A DNA stretch of 64,000 nt from Megamerina dolium (GCA_963854835.1 OY978528.1:51083508-51147507); one strand, 5' to 3'; positions 13,460-24,489 are shown, numbered from the stretch's first letter. The notes: generated from the letters alone by a model not told the origin. Program-made: numbers and translations.

Positions 13460-13930
13460 CCGGTGGGCCACAAGCTGGTTCAAACCTTGCCGCTGTTAAT
13501 GATAGCGCGCTGGGAGCACACACACACGCACGTTTAATTTAGGTTGATTTAGGGAGTTAGTTTTAATTTTAATTTAAATAACACTTTTAATTTGTTTGAA
13601 GTTTTCGATTTTGATTTTAATTTTAAATTCACAATTTAATTAACTTATTGTTTAGAAAGAAATATTTAATAAAAAGAGAAAACAATACAGAGAGATATAA
13701 AAATTCGCGCACTGTCGTGATGAAAATCAGAATAATAATAATAACCAACAAAAGAAAAAAAAACCAAAAACAAGCGGAGAAGAAGAAAAAGTGAGAGAGA
13801 GAGAGAGAGAAGCAAATAGCGAAAATAATAAATTTGCTGTGGGTTGCCAACGCAATGAATATTATAATTTAAAATTAAAACTATATAAATTTATTTAATG
13901 ACAGACAGTGCGCGACATTTATATTCTGGC
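13460..13930 (-). repeat. LTR/promoter-like repeat unit, copy X
   Basis: On the minus strand it begins TGTCTACGCCAGAA, then has GTCGCGCACTGTCTG, a matching GCGCGAATT-side arm (GCGCACTGTC on the plus strand near 13710), and ends past GGCCCACCGGCAACC near 13465. The same landmarks occur in copies Y (23060-24066) and Z (15723-16235). It may be a retroelement LTR plus leader. No ORF is present. Confidence 0.45.
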
Positions 13931-13992
13931 GTAGACAAACAGTGAAATTAGTGAAAATGTAAAATCCAAACATTAAATAAATTCAAACTTAA

Positions 13993-15355
13993 CCCTCAAG
14001 CTACTAACTATCAAAATGTAACGTTCCGTACGAACATGGGTTAGCCTCACCCGGCAACTTTAATTAGATGTATCTTGGGCTAAAATTAGTGCATTTCGAT
14101 ATTTCAATGGGAAATTTCCATACAATTAAGGGGCACAACTAGTTTGACCGCCTGAAAAAAGGTGATTTTTGTGAATTGGTTAAAAAAAAGTATTGCATCG
14201 AATGTTTTAAAATTATGCAGATATATTTGTGCATAAATAATGAATACAAAGTAATTTTTTCAAATGAAAATATTCGATTTTCAGCAAGTTGTCCACCATC
14301 TCCTGAGTCTTCAAAAAAAAAAAGTTTTCCCACTGCTGCAGTGATTGTAGCCTTCGCAGTGCCTGAAATCAAAAAAACCAAAAATTTTATTAAACTAGGT
14401 TATATTTCCTATACAATGGCCCTCGATTGTAAAAAAATGAAATGCAACAAAATGGCGGTTTTTTGAAAAAAAAAATTAAAATTTTGCTGAAAAATCTGGT
14501 GGTTTCTGGCCTGGCATAATTATATTTTTCATCCAATCATAAAACTGGAGGGTCATTGTATGGAAAAACAAATACAAAATAAGCTAAAAGAAGATTCAAG
14601 TCGATCGGATGATTTGTTATCAAGTTACAGCTGCAGCAAATTTGAAAAATTTAGTTTTAGAAAAAACGCCCTTAAAGGTAAAAGTACTGATTTCATTGTT
14701 CATTGCAGCTGTTCTGTAGAAGACTGCAACGCAGAATCTATTTGAGATTTTCACTTGAAACTAGTTGTGCCCCTTAAGGACGTGTATCGATGTGTCCAGT
14801 ATTTTTTTCATACGTTAAAGTTATAAATAAATATTCGATGGCTTTTCAGATAAATTCGAAGAAAAAACCAAATTTTTTCAATTGCTCGTATTTTGATGAA
14901 AAATTAAAGTACACAAATTTTCAAAGTATCATTGGAAAGCTGAGGAATTCAACTTTCTAAAATTGCTTGGTTAGGTGCAACAAGAGTTATTTTTACGTTG
15001 TTTGAACTTATGCATTTTTCATTGAATCGAAGAATACTGAATTAATCAATTTTTCAATAAATGTCGATCAAAAACTCTCGAAAACTATCCCTAGCAACTG
15101 CGTACACCGAATAAAAACGATCATCTTGTTTTTGATAAATTGCGAATTTTGCGACGTTCAGTACGAACTGGGTAAAAAATTCCGGACTTTTCGTTTCGCT
15201 GTAATAAAAACACTGAACGTCAAATAACACCGCTAACTGAGACTTAGACATATGGTACCCCAAACATTTTTCCTCCCCTTGGTTGGGGTCCCCTACAAAT
15301 TGCGCCACTTTCAAAATTCGCTTGGGTTACGCTAACGCAGTTAACACCCTGAGGA
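13993..15355. mobile_element. piggyBac-like element with TTAA flanks
   Basis: TTAA stands directly outside both ends (13989-13992 and 15356-15359), and the ends are imperfect inverted repeats beginning CCCTCAAG and TCCTCAGG. The flanks read as one continuous copy of the surrounding AT repeat, supporting a clean insertion. The inside has poly-A/T runs and only short ORFs, one at 15054-15314 on the minus strand, that I cannot match to a piggyBac transposase. It is probably a non-autonomous or decayed member. Confidence 0.65.
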
Positions 15356-15722
15356 TTAAATTAAAATGTGTTTATTGTCAAATAAATATATAAATATTGT
15401 ATAAGTTAAAAAATACAAATTATTATAAATAGTATGTGCCGATTTATAAGAAAATATTGAAAATTTGAAAAAATTAATTTAAGTTATATACAGTATTATT
15501 TCTATAGTATATGCATACATATAGTGCATAGGATTTCGTAAATAGTTACTCTATATATTACATAAATTTAAACTTAAATTAAAAAAATTGATTTTTAAAC
15601 ATGTACATATACATATTTACAAAATTCGGTGAAAATTAAGAATCCTAATTTAAAATAAATTCAAACTTAAATAACATTTTTTTTTATTTTTAAGCATACA
15701 TACATATATTGTATATATATAT

Positions 15723-16235
15723 GCCAGAAAATTTCATCGCGCGCATTGTCTGGGTTTAGGTGTTACCTTTATAGAAGGCGACTTGCACTTCTGACTTAAT
15801 CTGTGATCAGTTCAGCAGTCATGGTGCGTTCGGTTTTTTGTTCTTGTTCTTATTACTTCACTTTTTTATAAACCATAAAGACAGCGTGGCATATTTTTAT
15901 TATTGCTTTAAAAAGTATATATCTCGTGTGTTCTTACAGTAAATTGTATACTTAAAGAAAAAAAAATAGAAAAACGAGCGAAGAAAAATATTTGTGCTGT
16001 CAATTTTTCAATCGACTACGGATATACGAATTGTTGATTGTATAGAATAAATAGAGAGAAATAAACATTTGAGAATTGCAAATCAAATTAATTGAAGCAC
16101 TTGCAATTTGCACAGTCAGCTCTAGCCCAACCCCAAGTGTAGTGTAGAAGGAAAGAGGTCAGCAAACTCGAACGAAACAACAACCATCGACAGCAACACA
16201 CATCAGAGCGACAAAGGCAGGAGTCCACCGGCATC
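15723..16235 (+). repeat. LTR/promoter-like repeat unit, copy Z
   Basis: Reads GCCAGAAAATTTCATCGCG and GCGCATTGTCTGGG, then CCTTTATAGAAGGCGA, a TATA-like box, then GATCAGTTCAGCAGTC, which fits the arthropod initiator TCAGT. It ends near GTCCACCGGCATCTC. It is homologous to the reverse complement of 23930-24066. It is likely a retroelement promoter/LTR, and no polymerase ORF is attached. Confidence 0.5.
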
Positions 16236-16934
16236 TCTATCTCAACGCTTGGTAAGCAAATATTGGTACGTGTGTTGAGCATACTTTGTATACGGGTAGA
16301 TTATTACGTACTTACGTACATGTATTTGAACCCAAATCTCATCTACATATCTCAAATGCAGCCAATATATTGCTATATTATCCCCGCACTCACACACACC
16401 ACGATCACCTGGAGGAAGCAACCATCGTTGGAACGAGTTCACCTTGCACCCCATCATCACGCAATCAGTATATGTTGCTAAAGAAATGATTACAAATAAT
16501 ATATGTCGATATAGAAGAATACATTGAAAATTTAAAACAATTTAATACAATGTGTATTTTAATAAACAAAAATATTGTAAATAATATGTGTCGATGTACA
16601 GAGTGTGCCATTTACAGTCTGTAATTAGAATCGGCAATAAATCTATATGATTTTTTTTATTAGAAAAGATTTGATTTTTCCATTTAAGAAAGTCAACCGT
16701 CCAATCTATATAAAAAACTCATGACCTTGAAAAAATAGTAATTAGTTGTTAGCCCATTCTAATTCCAATCTTTAAGTTGCCCAACCTGTATAAGAATATA
16801 CAATAATAACACTTTTTTTTTATTAAATTAAGAAAGTTATACATATTATTACTATGGTATGCATATACATACATACACCATCGTGGTAATTGAACACGGT
16901 TTCGTAAGTTGTTGCTCTTAAGTTTTCTTTAGTT

Positions 16935-17450
16935 AGAGAACACCCTGTCAGTTTGTGTTAAATCTTTCGTTGTTGTAGTATTTTTGGTAAACAGGCTTTG
17001 TAGACCACATTGATTTAAAAGACGTTCTTTAGAATTATGTGCTTCGGTAATTCGGCAGATATTGAAATCTCCTGTCACAATGATTTTGGCCGCTTCAACG
17101 CTTTCCTTAGAATGAATATCTTTTATATGTCGAATGCAGAGGATTAATTGAAATGTCCTATTTCGAACAGAATTTTGAAATGGTTTGCAACCATGTTTTT
17201 GCAGTATATAGCTATTTCTTTTTTGCTTCGATTGATGTAATTCGTGCTGCAGTCGATTCTGTGCAGCAAACAGATATATATAGTATGTAAAGTATTGTAT
17301 ATAATTCATTTGGAAGAGTCCATGTTTCCACGAAGCATAACACATCAGATCTTCTAAGAAGCTTATCTGAAATAATATCGCCAATGTGTGCATGTAGGCT
17401 TTGTACATTCATATAAAAAATTCGAAAATGCGTTTTTGTTTTATCCATAA
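16935..17450 (-). pseudogene. Helentron EEP endonuclease region
   Basis: FYMNVQSLHAHIGDI and DVLCFVETWTLP (about 17310-17425) are followed by KIIVTGDFNI (about 17060-17095). NVQSL, ETW and GDFN are conserved metal/phosphate-binding segments of EEP nucleases. The two halves are in different frames. The Helitron domains immediately upstream, rather than a reverse transcriptase, favour the Helentron assignment. Confidence 0.75.
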
Positions 17451-17999
17451 AATGAAAAGTGATTCGTAATAATTTGTTGGTTTGCAGCCGCATTATCTCT
17501 GCTTGAACTGAATCTATTATAGGAAGAATTTTTGGCGGAACAAAGTTACCAATTATATAAAGCTGCACGGCTAGTCTTACTGTTGAAGTGTACGGTTACT
17601 TTCTTGTATGTTGCTTCTTAACTTTTATGAATGGTTATTCCCTTCGCTGGTGTAACCGTAAATTGCTGCCTATTGATGCTAGCCTGGTCATTACGCCTAT
17701 ATTGGAAAGACCTGGTAATCATCTGTATTGGAGTCCATTCAGGGTACATTATGTGTCTCTTTTTCGCTCTGGCGTCTGTCCCTACATTCTCCTCTGCGAA
17801 TTTTATACAAATCAATGAAGCCACTCTTATTGATTAATGCAATTGGTATTCGAATTGCATAAGCGTTCCAATAGCGCCATTGACCAGTCCATCTTGAGTA
17901 TTAATATTAGTCGTTATCATGTATTTAGCGGATTCTTTTAACCGTAGACTGAATAAAAGGCCCTGAGTATCAGTTGTTTTAAAATATGTTACTGCTTCT

Positions 18000-18760
18000 A
18001 AAATTTGCCTTTTACTGTGTTTTTGAAGACCGCTGCCTTTTATTAGGTCCTTGGCTAATGAAATCGCCTCTTTTCATTATAATTGTTCGCTTCTTGTTTG
18101 AATAAAACAAATGGATTGCATCAGTAGGCACTAAAGATGGAGTTGTCACTATTCTCTTTGTAATAAGATTTATGTCTTCGGGTGTCATCTTCCCTTTTGC
18201 CATATTATTAAGAGCGACCGCAAAAAGTCTGTCATCTCTTTGCCTCGCAATTTCAGTAAGCCCAAAATACTTAAACTCATTCCATAATGGGGTACCGGCA
18301 ATTACGCTGTATGGATCATTTGTATTCGCTGAAAATATCCATTTATCGGCTATAGGAGGATGTTGCCGTTAGTCTCCAAATAAAATTATTGATATTACCC
18401 AAAAGCTTCAGTATTTTTAAAAATCTCTTTCACCCGTGAATCGAAAGATGTCAACATTTTCGTGCTTACCTTTCGTGCCTATTAATTTTGAAAATAAACT
18501 ATTGCATAGATCAATGCTCAGTGCTCTCACCTCTCCAGATTGTTGGTTGACAAGAAAGTTGAATGAAGAGTTGCTCCGTGAATTCCAAAAGCTGCTTTAC
18601 CGGTAGGTGCACATAAGAAAACCTTTGGTAGAGTTGGATCACTACCCGCAACGGTGTTGAAAGGCTTCGTGAGAGCTTGATCAATAACCTTGATTAGCCT
18701 TCTTTTTCCAACTCCCGCACCTCCTCCAACAAATTCAAAGAATGGTGACTTTTTCTCTGA
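18000..18760 (-). pseudogene. Helentron helicase region
   Basis: A Walker A motif, FVGGGAGVGKRRLIKVIDQA, sits at about 18680-18735 and is followed by VFLCAPTGKAAFGIHGATLH (motif Ia-like). Further on, RMAKGKMTPEDINLI and VPTDAIHLFYSNK (about 18090-18203) match the late helicase region. The frame is interrupted, and Arg follows the Walker Lys where Ser/Thr is usual. Confidence 0.85.
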
Positions 18761-19041
18761 TTTATGAATAACATGGGTAAAGTACGCTCTCTGGTTTCGA
18801 TTTAATGACCAAACTAACTATGTGAGCTCTTCTTGGTCAATGGTCTATATTCCTCATCTGCATTGTTAGAAATACTTGCGGCATACTCTTCAGGTTTTTG
18901 ATTTAGTTGTATTTTCTTCTTCTAGCTGGTCATATTTCAGTCTATTTATTTCAACTATGGAAGCCTTATCCTTACCTATTCCTTCATTATTTAGCTCGAT
19001 AATATCCTCTTGTTCATTTCTCCAAGGCAGATATAACATGA

Positions 19042-19380
19042 CTATCTCTCTAAATAATCGTCTTTTACGCCGGTATCGGAGAATGCAGGGTTTCGTGTGT
19101 TTATGTAATATCCAGACTTATCCTTTAGTTTCAGTTTGACTTCGCCCATATTTCCATTATGTTGCACATTTAGATCATTACGTTCATCGTCATTTTCATC
19201 ATGTTGATAGTCTTGGTTTGACGACGTACCTCCTTTCTTGACAAATTTATAGTAGGCTGCGAAGTTTGTTAGACATATTTCTTCTAACTCGTCTGGACGC
19301 TGAATATAATGGTCCAGTAGATTTGCAACATATATATCCATTGATTCTGGATACATTTTATTTAAATCATTTTTGCCTTA
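19042..19380 (-). pseudogene. Helentron inter-domain region
   Basis: Reads YPESMDIYVANLLDHYIQRP then LEEICLTNFAAYYKF, a block lying between Rep and helicase in Helitron-like proteins, followed by an acidic, Asn-rich linker. It is open for 104 codons. Confidence 0.65.
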
Positions 19381-19746
19381 ACTAATCTTAATCTTTTTCC
19401 GGGTGAGATGTATTAATGTAAACTTCTGTATTACTACACTCAGGTAAATTCATTCCTAAAACGTTGTATGCCGCTTCCTATGCAGAAATTGCCGATCCAG
19501 AAATAAATTTGTTTCCAATATGCTGCAATTTCTATTTTATTGTACTTGTAAAGTTTCCAGCATTAATTTCATCAATCGCTTCCAACAATAGCCGAGAAAT
19601 TCCCCGATTTGATTTATTTATGTAATATATTATGCAGCTGCAGCAAGCGCAGGCATCCATGATAAATTGAATGTCCATATTTGCCCTATGTTGGGACAGA
19701 ATCGATGGATTAAAAGAATTACGAACCGATCTTTAAATTTCCTTTT

Positions 19747-20500
19747 TTATAAAATCCGAGGCTTGGTTAGACTTGAACGTAATGCCATTATGTAGGTCTC
19801 GTATATTGAATTGATTCGTTGATCGGGTAAAAAACTTTTAAAGTTGTTGAGTTCATGTATTTCTTCTAAGCTTAAATTGGCATTTAGTAAATTTTGTATT
19901 TTATCAAAATTTTCTTTCTGTTTCTTAGCGCCATTGTGATCATCTGTTATAGGTAATAATATTTCGGTTTTTGTCATGGGTGGAAATGGAATATTGAATC
20001 GGCAAATTTGTCGACCTCTTAAATCCCTGAAACAGGCACGGCCATGTGAATGCTTTTGGTAGGTAATGACATCTTGTAATCCTGGTTCACAATTGTCAGT
20101 AGAAATAAACGTTTCTATAAATGATATCACCGGGGGAAATGTACTTGAATCATGAATATCAAATTTTGGAGCATCTTTTAACCAGTACATTCCATGAATA
20201 TGCGGTGATCCGCGGTGTTGGAACTCCACTCTTCAATAATAGTGTGTTACGTAATTATTGCTAAATACTCCTCCATTTGTGTGGAACTTAATAAATTGGC
20301 GAATCCTATGATAAAAATTTACAAGATCCCTCTTTATTAGTCGACAATTTTTAGAATTGTTTAAATTTTCCACTATGTCCTCCGATAAGGTTTTATTATC
20401 AACTAATTGCGAAAGAATCACCAATAGTTCGTTCCACCTCATTTCAGCAGCAGAGAGAGTAATGAAAAAAGTTGGTAGCCCAAACTGTCGAATCATTGCA
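19747..20500 (-). pseudogene. Helentron Rep (HUH nuclease) region
   Basis: FGLPTFFITLSAAEMRWNEL (about 20430-20490) is followed by EFQHRGSPHIHGMYWLKDAP (about 20170-20228). The H-x-H of SPHIHG is the metal-binding HUH motif of rolling-circle initiators. A further stretch, KHSHGRACFRDLRGRQICRF with basic and aromatic residues, leads on. A stop separates the two ORFs at about 20230. Confidence 0.9.
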
Positions 20501-20529
20501 AGAACCTTTTTTTTCTCATACTCTCAGTG

Positions 20530-21285
20530 AGCAGGTGCTGAGCGAAGTCTCTTTAGCACATGGTATCCATCGTCATGTTGAACTAAATATGAGACGAATT
20601 CATCATTTAAGAGATTCTGGACTGGGTATTTATGTTGTCCAGATTTTTTTCTAAGACAAGTGCAACTAGAATTTTTGACCTTATATCGTAAGCTCATAAT
20701 TTTTGTATGTATATAAAAGCTTATCAATTCTGGTACATCGGCGATCATAGCGTCTTAGTTCTAACTTAGCGATTTTGCTGTAACTCTCTGTGCACCTTCT
20801 TTTCAATCCGCAATAAATCGTAGGAAATGACAATTCTTCTGAGTCTTCATCTACGCACATATCACGGGGTACTTTACCTTCTCCAGGAGCCATAACTATT
20901 TGGTCAATTGATATGTTTTCCACAGGTACATTTTGCAATAATGATTCCTGGCCACCAGGATTGAAATCGATTTCTTCATCTTCTATTGCATTATTATTTG
21001 CATCGGGTGTTGTCTGCTGCTCATTCAACATTAACCGTACAATATCCACGTCTTCCGATGATGCTACAAAATTAACTTCTACCCCTTTTTCAGGATCATC
21101 TATCCATGTTTCCTGGATTTGTATACCGTGATTTTAATACAATTCCGTAGTTCGCAGCTTGTTTAGCATTTTCGATGAATCTATTGTTTGCGTCACTCCT
21201 CCTCAGTACTACTAGTGTCCAGAGTTGAATTTGGGTCAAGTTGCCATTGTGTGTCGCAGTCGAAACCTCTAAAATATATCTATTT
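20530..21285 (-). pseudogene. Helentron N-terminal region
   Basis: Contains FDCDTQWQLDPNSTLDTSST near 21255, RFIENAKQAANYG, then PGEGKVPRDMCVDEDSEELS and FPTIYCGLKRR (about 20810-20890). Next come LRKKSGQHKYPVQNLLNDEF and VSYLVQHDDGYHVLKRLRSA just before the Rep. The APGEG...LSFPTIFCG block is typical of Helitron-like proteins. The reading frame breaks several times. Confidence 0.8.
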
Positions 21286-21559
21286 TATATTTTTTAGCGT
21301 ATACTGATTTATAGCGGAAATAGTGGTGATGATTGTATAGATGATTGTTTCTCTACTAGCTTTTTCAAGTGCCAAATTAGTGCTTCTTGTTGATAGCTTT
21401 CAAGACTGACGGGCTATCACTGACAATTACTTTTTCCTTTCTGTAGACAATGCTATTTGGTGTTAAGTTTGCAGGTTTTCTTTGTTTAGAAATCCATAGT
21501 GAAATTTTATGGGCAATGCTTTATAATTCCCTTGTTTTATGGACCTTTTTTACGACTTC

Positions 21560-21830
21560 TTAAAAATGGTGCCAAAATGTCCATATATATGGGAAGGTAG
21601 AGGGTAATTATGATTAGTCCCCCCCCCATAATTTTCTCTATAAGATTGAATTATCGATTTATTCGTGAGATACCGGCCGATTTGTTGGAGAGAGTATGCC
21701 AAAATTGGACCCAGCGTATGAACCATTTGAGGAGCAGCCGCGGTCAACATTTACATGAAATTATATAGATCGTCCTATCGACTCAAATAGAAATTTCATA
21801 CATTTCTCTAAAAAAATCACCCTGTACTAT
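21560..21830 (+). mobile_element. DD41D mariner-type fragment, C-terminus
   Basis: Reads FIREIPADLLERVCQNWTQR then MNHLRSSRGQHLHEII, the C-terminus of the same lineage as the element at 46200-47062. The end sequence AAAATCACCCTGTA is the probable terminal repeat. Only about the last 60 codons remain. Confidence 0.75.
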
Positions 21831-21947
21831 GTAATTCAGTAGCTTTTACATTTGAATACTAGTTTTTTTTTGTATTAAGTTTTATTTACAGTAAATATCA
21901 ATATATTGTATAAAGAAGCAATTGAATTTCATAATTAATTTCGTCAA

Positions 21948-22334
21948 TTATTTTGTCCACGATACTTTCGGTATATCAAAGTGTTCCGTAAGCTCGTCTA
22001 AACGCTGATTAAATTTCTCGACACGCTTTTTATGAGTAGTAGATGCTTTTTCCATTATTCTCTTGTTTCGCTGAAATACGATTTTTTAAAGAAATAAATT
22101 AATGAAAATAATCAACAATTGAATTGTGTCTTTATTTACCATCTTTTCTTGGTGCTGCTTGAATCCTAGTTCAGCTTTGGTTAATTTTCTGTGGTTTTCC
22201 TCTACATATGTCTCTTTAATTACTTCTTGCTTCTTCTTCAGATTCTGCGATTTATTTTTCTTCTTCTTCTTAATCTGAGAATCATTTTTCAATTTAAGTT
22301 TTCCCTTTACAGCGCATTGATATTCGTCCGACAT
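21948..22334 (-). CDS. FAM32A: FAM32A homologue (spliceosomal exon-ligation factor)
   Basis: Two exons, 22140-22334 (65 codons, ATG at 22334) and 21948-22070 (40 codons plus TAA), are joined over a 69-bp GT...AG intron at 22071-22139. The product is 105 residues; human FAM32A is 112. It has a Lys-rich N-terminal half (KKKKKNKSQNLKKK), a basic helical region (MEKASTTHKKRVEKFNQRLD) and the family's conserved end LTEHFDIPKVSWTK. In the human post-catalytic spliceosome the FAM32A C-terminus reaches the active site and supports 3' splice-site docking. An AATAAA at about 21884-21889 may direct polyadenylation. It acts in the nucleus. A disrupted duplicate lies at 9595-12806 in opposite orientation. 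This is the only clearly intact host gene in the window. Confidence 0.92.
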
Positions 22335-22339
22335 TATAT

Positions 22340-23000
22340 TTCTTTATTATACAATATTACTTAATTATTAGCAAGCGCAACAATATTTCTAATCTGTACT
22401 ATTACGAGGACGATTAGCAACTAATAACTATTTAAGAGCACACATTAATAAAAAGCGAATAACTGAGAACTAATGAACGATTCGTGTCGTATCAGCTACA
22501 CAGCGGCAGGAGTTTGTCTTGCTGAAAAGAGAACAGAAAACTATTAGGATAATTGTGGATTCCCTAACAGACGGCAGACAAAACAAAAATGATTGATTTA
22601 AACATGCTATAAAAATGAGTGTTTTAATTGTTTTGTTTGTTTGTTATGAACATCTAATGAGATCTTGAGTGCTGAATCGTTCGTGCCGATGCAATTACCA
22701 AAGAAATTTGGGTTTTTTGCACATTACCTATTACATTTTGTCGTTTAAAATATTTCCATATCCTTTTCTTTCATACAAAATATTTCAAATATTTACTATC
22801 TACCTTGAGATTCATCATAAATGTAACAATGTAATCAGGAATAATCACTTAGTACCAAGAATAAGTTGTTGTAAATACTGTATTTCGTATGTGATCGTTT
22901 CATCACTAAACTCGACTACCTGCACAAATCACTGATATAAGGTCTATTTTTTATCTCTAAAATTAGGTACGCTGAAACCATACGATTTCGGTATTAAAAA
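22340..23000. other. Upstream flank of FAM32A, no gene seen
   Basis: AT-rich sequence without recognisable protein or repeat homology. It must hold the FAM32A promoter, but I see no convincing TATA or initiator arrangement. The ORF at 22669-22935 has no recognisable features. Confidence 0.4.
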
Positions 23001-23059
23001 AACGAATAACTGTTTCTTGTATTACCGAAGTAAATTCGCTGTGTATGTGAGAGAGATGC

Positions 23060-24066
23060 CGGTGGGCTCATACCTTGGTTGAGTTGTACTGCTTTTTCTG
23101 CTACTTGAATTACCGACTGCTTTGTGCTTTCTAATAAATTAAAAGTTATTTTAATCGTACATTTTAAATAAGAAAATAATAAATAATAATAAATGAAATC
23201 TACTTGTCGATGTTTTCGGGTTTGTTGATGTTTTCGGGTAATATCATTTTTCGCCATTATCTTTTGCAATCTCGAACTATTGCTGTTGATACTTGATGAC
23301 GAATCTTGTTGTTGTTACCGCTGTTGCTTTTCTTCGATTTGTTCTACTTAAGTTATTGTTGTTGCTAATACGGTTGATACGATGGTGGTGCTGCTGTTAC
23401 TTGCCGTTGTTGTTGTATTCCATTTGCATCAGCACACTTTTTATTGCCTTCTAAATTGTACCTTTCCAATGCTTGTGTCGCACAATCTACTGCAGCTTGT
23501 TGCATTTCTTCGCTCATATGAGCATTTTCAATAACTGCTTTACGGTCAGACATTTTGTTATATTTGTTGTTCGTTTATGATTTTCCGAATTGTTAAGCCT
23601 TTCGTTGGTGGCTAATACCATTATTCAAAGTATATGTAAATCAAATTTGGATTTATTTAATTATTTTCGTAATCGAGAGAAATTTATTTAGGGTTTTATT
23701 GAAACACGCACGTAAATTGCAAGACAATTGTTTTTTATGTATATTGCTTTGTACAAAAGAAAAAACAGTCGAGATATATATATATGCGTTTATGTGTATT
23801 ATTTATTACAAAAAACATCACGGGATATAAATTTATAATTTTAATTATACTAGCATATAGTTTAACGAGAGAAAAAATATATAAAAAAAGAAAAAAAGGC
23901 GCGCACTGTCCGTATTGTTCGGGAAAATACGAATAAAAAGAAAAAGAAGAACAAGACAAACGAACCGACTGCTGACTAATCAACTCAGAGTTGCATTCGC
24001 CTTCTATAAAGGTGGCACCAAATCCACCAGACAGTGCGCGCGACATAATTTTCTGGCATAGACATT
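23060..24066 (-). repeat. LTR/promoter-like repeat unit, copy Y, with captured gene piece
   Basis: On the minus strand it starts TGTCTATGCCAGAAAATTAT, has inverted arms GCGCGCACTGTC (23900-23911) and GACAGTGCGCGC (24032-24043), a TTTATAGAAGG TATA-like box between them, and ends near GCCCACCGGCATCTC (about 23060). Copies X and Z share both ends but are about 0.5 kb shorter. The extra sequence in Y includes the dynein light chain-like ORF. Confidence 0.5.
23365..23553 (-). pseudogene. Dynein light chain (ctp/LC8-like) N-terminal fragment
   Basis: Starts [20 protein letters not shown] and continues [13 protein letters not shown], which matches the start of the cytoplasmic dynein light chain LC8/ctp family almost residue for residue. 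After about 37 residues the match stops (family: KDIAAYIKKEF) and a Gln/Pro-containing tail, [16 protein letters not shown], leads to a stop at codon 63. The normal protein is 89 residues and forms the homodimer that binds dynein intermediate chain. The beta-strand part that forms its cargo groove is missing. It is a captured 5' coding piece within repeat copy Y. Expression is unknown. Confidence 0.8.
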
Positions 24067-24140
24067 CGCTAATACACTATTCCTTTAGTTAGTCTGTTTA
24101 CAACCAGCATTGAGTACAGTGATCAGTGATATTTTTTGAT

Positions 24141-24455
24141 ATGATCACTACGCCAATTAGTTGGGATGGACCGCGTACCGAAGACGAACTACTAAATAAG
24201 GAGCTTCTTGTAGCTTTAGAGCTACATTCTGCATTTGATGCGGTCAGTTATCTAGAGCATCGGATAAAAATTTTGCTCAGATTGAATTGTCTGGCCAAAG
24301 AATGGTCGGAATCGGTGGCCATGTCACAAAATATGCCTCAAAAGGATGTTGAAAATTTGGGGGTTCGAATACATACATTCGGTTCATATCGTTTGGGTGT
24401 ACACCATAAAGGAGCCGATATTGATGGACTATGTGTGGCACCACGCAACTGTATA
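24141..24455 (+). pseudogene. Poly(A) polymerase-like N-terminal fragment
   Basis: From the ATG at 24141: MITTPISWDGPRTEDELLNK, an N-terminal helical region, then VRIHTFGSYRLGVHHKGADI then DGLCVAPRN. The GSYRLGVHHKGADID block is the nucleotidyltransferase signature of nuclear poly(A) polymerases (fly hiiragi), with the DxD metal ligands in ADID. About 105 codons remain of a normal enzyme of over 500. The rest is missing and the frame runs into mariner sequence at about 24480. It is divergent from canonical PAP, so a truncated paralogue or retrocopy is likely. It cannot be catalytic, since the third Asp lies beyond the break. Confidence 0.8.
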
Positions 24456-24489
24456 CTGAAGCAACCATATATCGTATATGGATTATGTA

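Larger units (their letters stand above)
12890..16930. repeat. AT-rich interspersed repeat cluster
   Basis: Several degenerate blocks recur. CATCGTGGTAACTGAATATG plus CGTAAGTTGTCGCTCTTAAG appears at about 12963, 13312 and 16879. A block with AATATGTGTCGAT...GAAAATATTGAAAA appears at about 13190, 15420, 16495 and 16585. AATCCAAATATTAAATAAAT blocks lie between them. No protein is encoded. Two LTR/promoter-like units and a TTAA element lie inside. At 16085-16252 a GC-richer, exon-like stretch ends CAACGCTTG|GTAAGC, a possible splice donor, but I see no ORF. Confidence 0.6.
16930..21285 (-). mobile_element. Decayed Helentron (Helitron with endonuclease)
   Basis: On the minus strand the domains occur in the order typical of Helentrons: N-terminal region, HUH Rep, SF1 helicase and an exonuclease-endonuclease-phosphatase (EEP) domain. 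All parts carry stops and frameshifts. These elements are thought to move by rolling-circle replication. I could not define its termini. The 16930 boundary is where EEP coding ends against the AT repeat cluster. Confidence 0.85.

Noticed and set aside
13629..13850. Minus-strand ORF with hydrophobic stretches resembling a membrane protein
   Set aside because: Phe/Leu/Ile content comes from AT-rich and GAGA low-complexity DNA, with no conserved motif.
16085..16260. Exon of a host gene with a splice donor
   Set aside because: A GTAAGC donor-like site exists, but no ORF, start codon context or acceptor could be tied to it, and it lies in repeat copy Z.
23735..24046. Minus-strand ORF of 103 codons
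   Set aside because: It spans the promoter-like repeat unit, and the homologous copies X and Z do not keep the frame.
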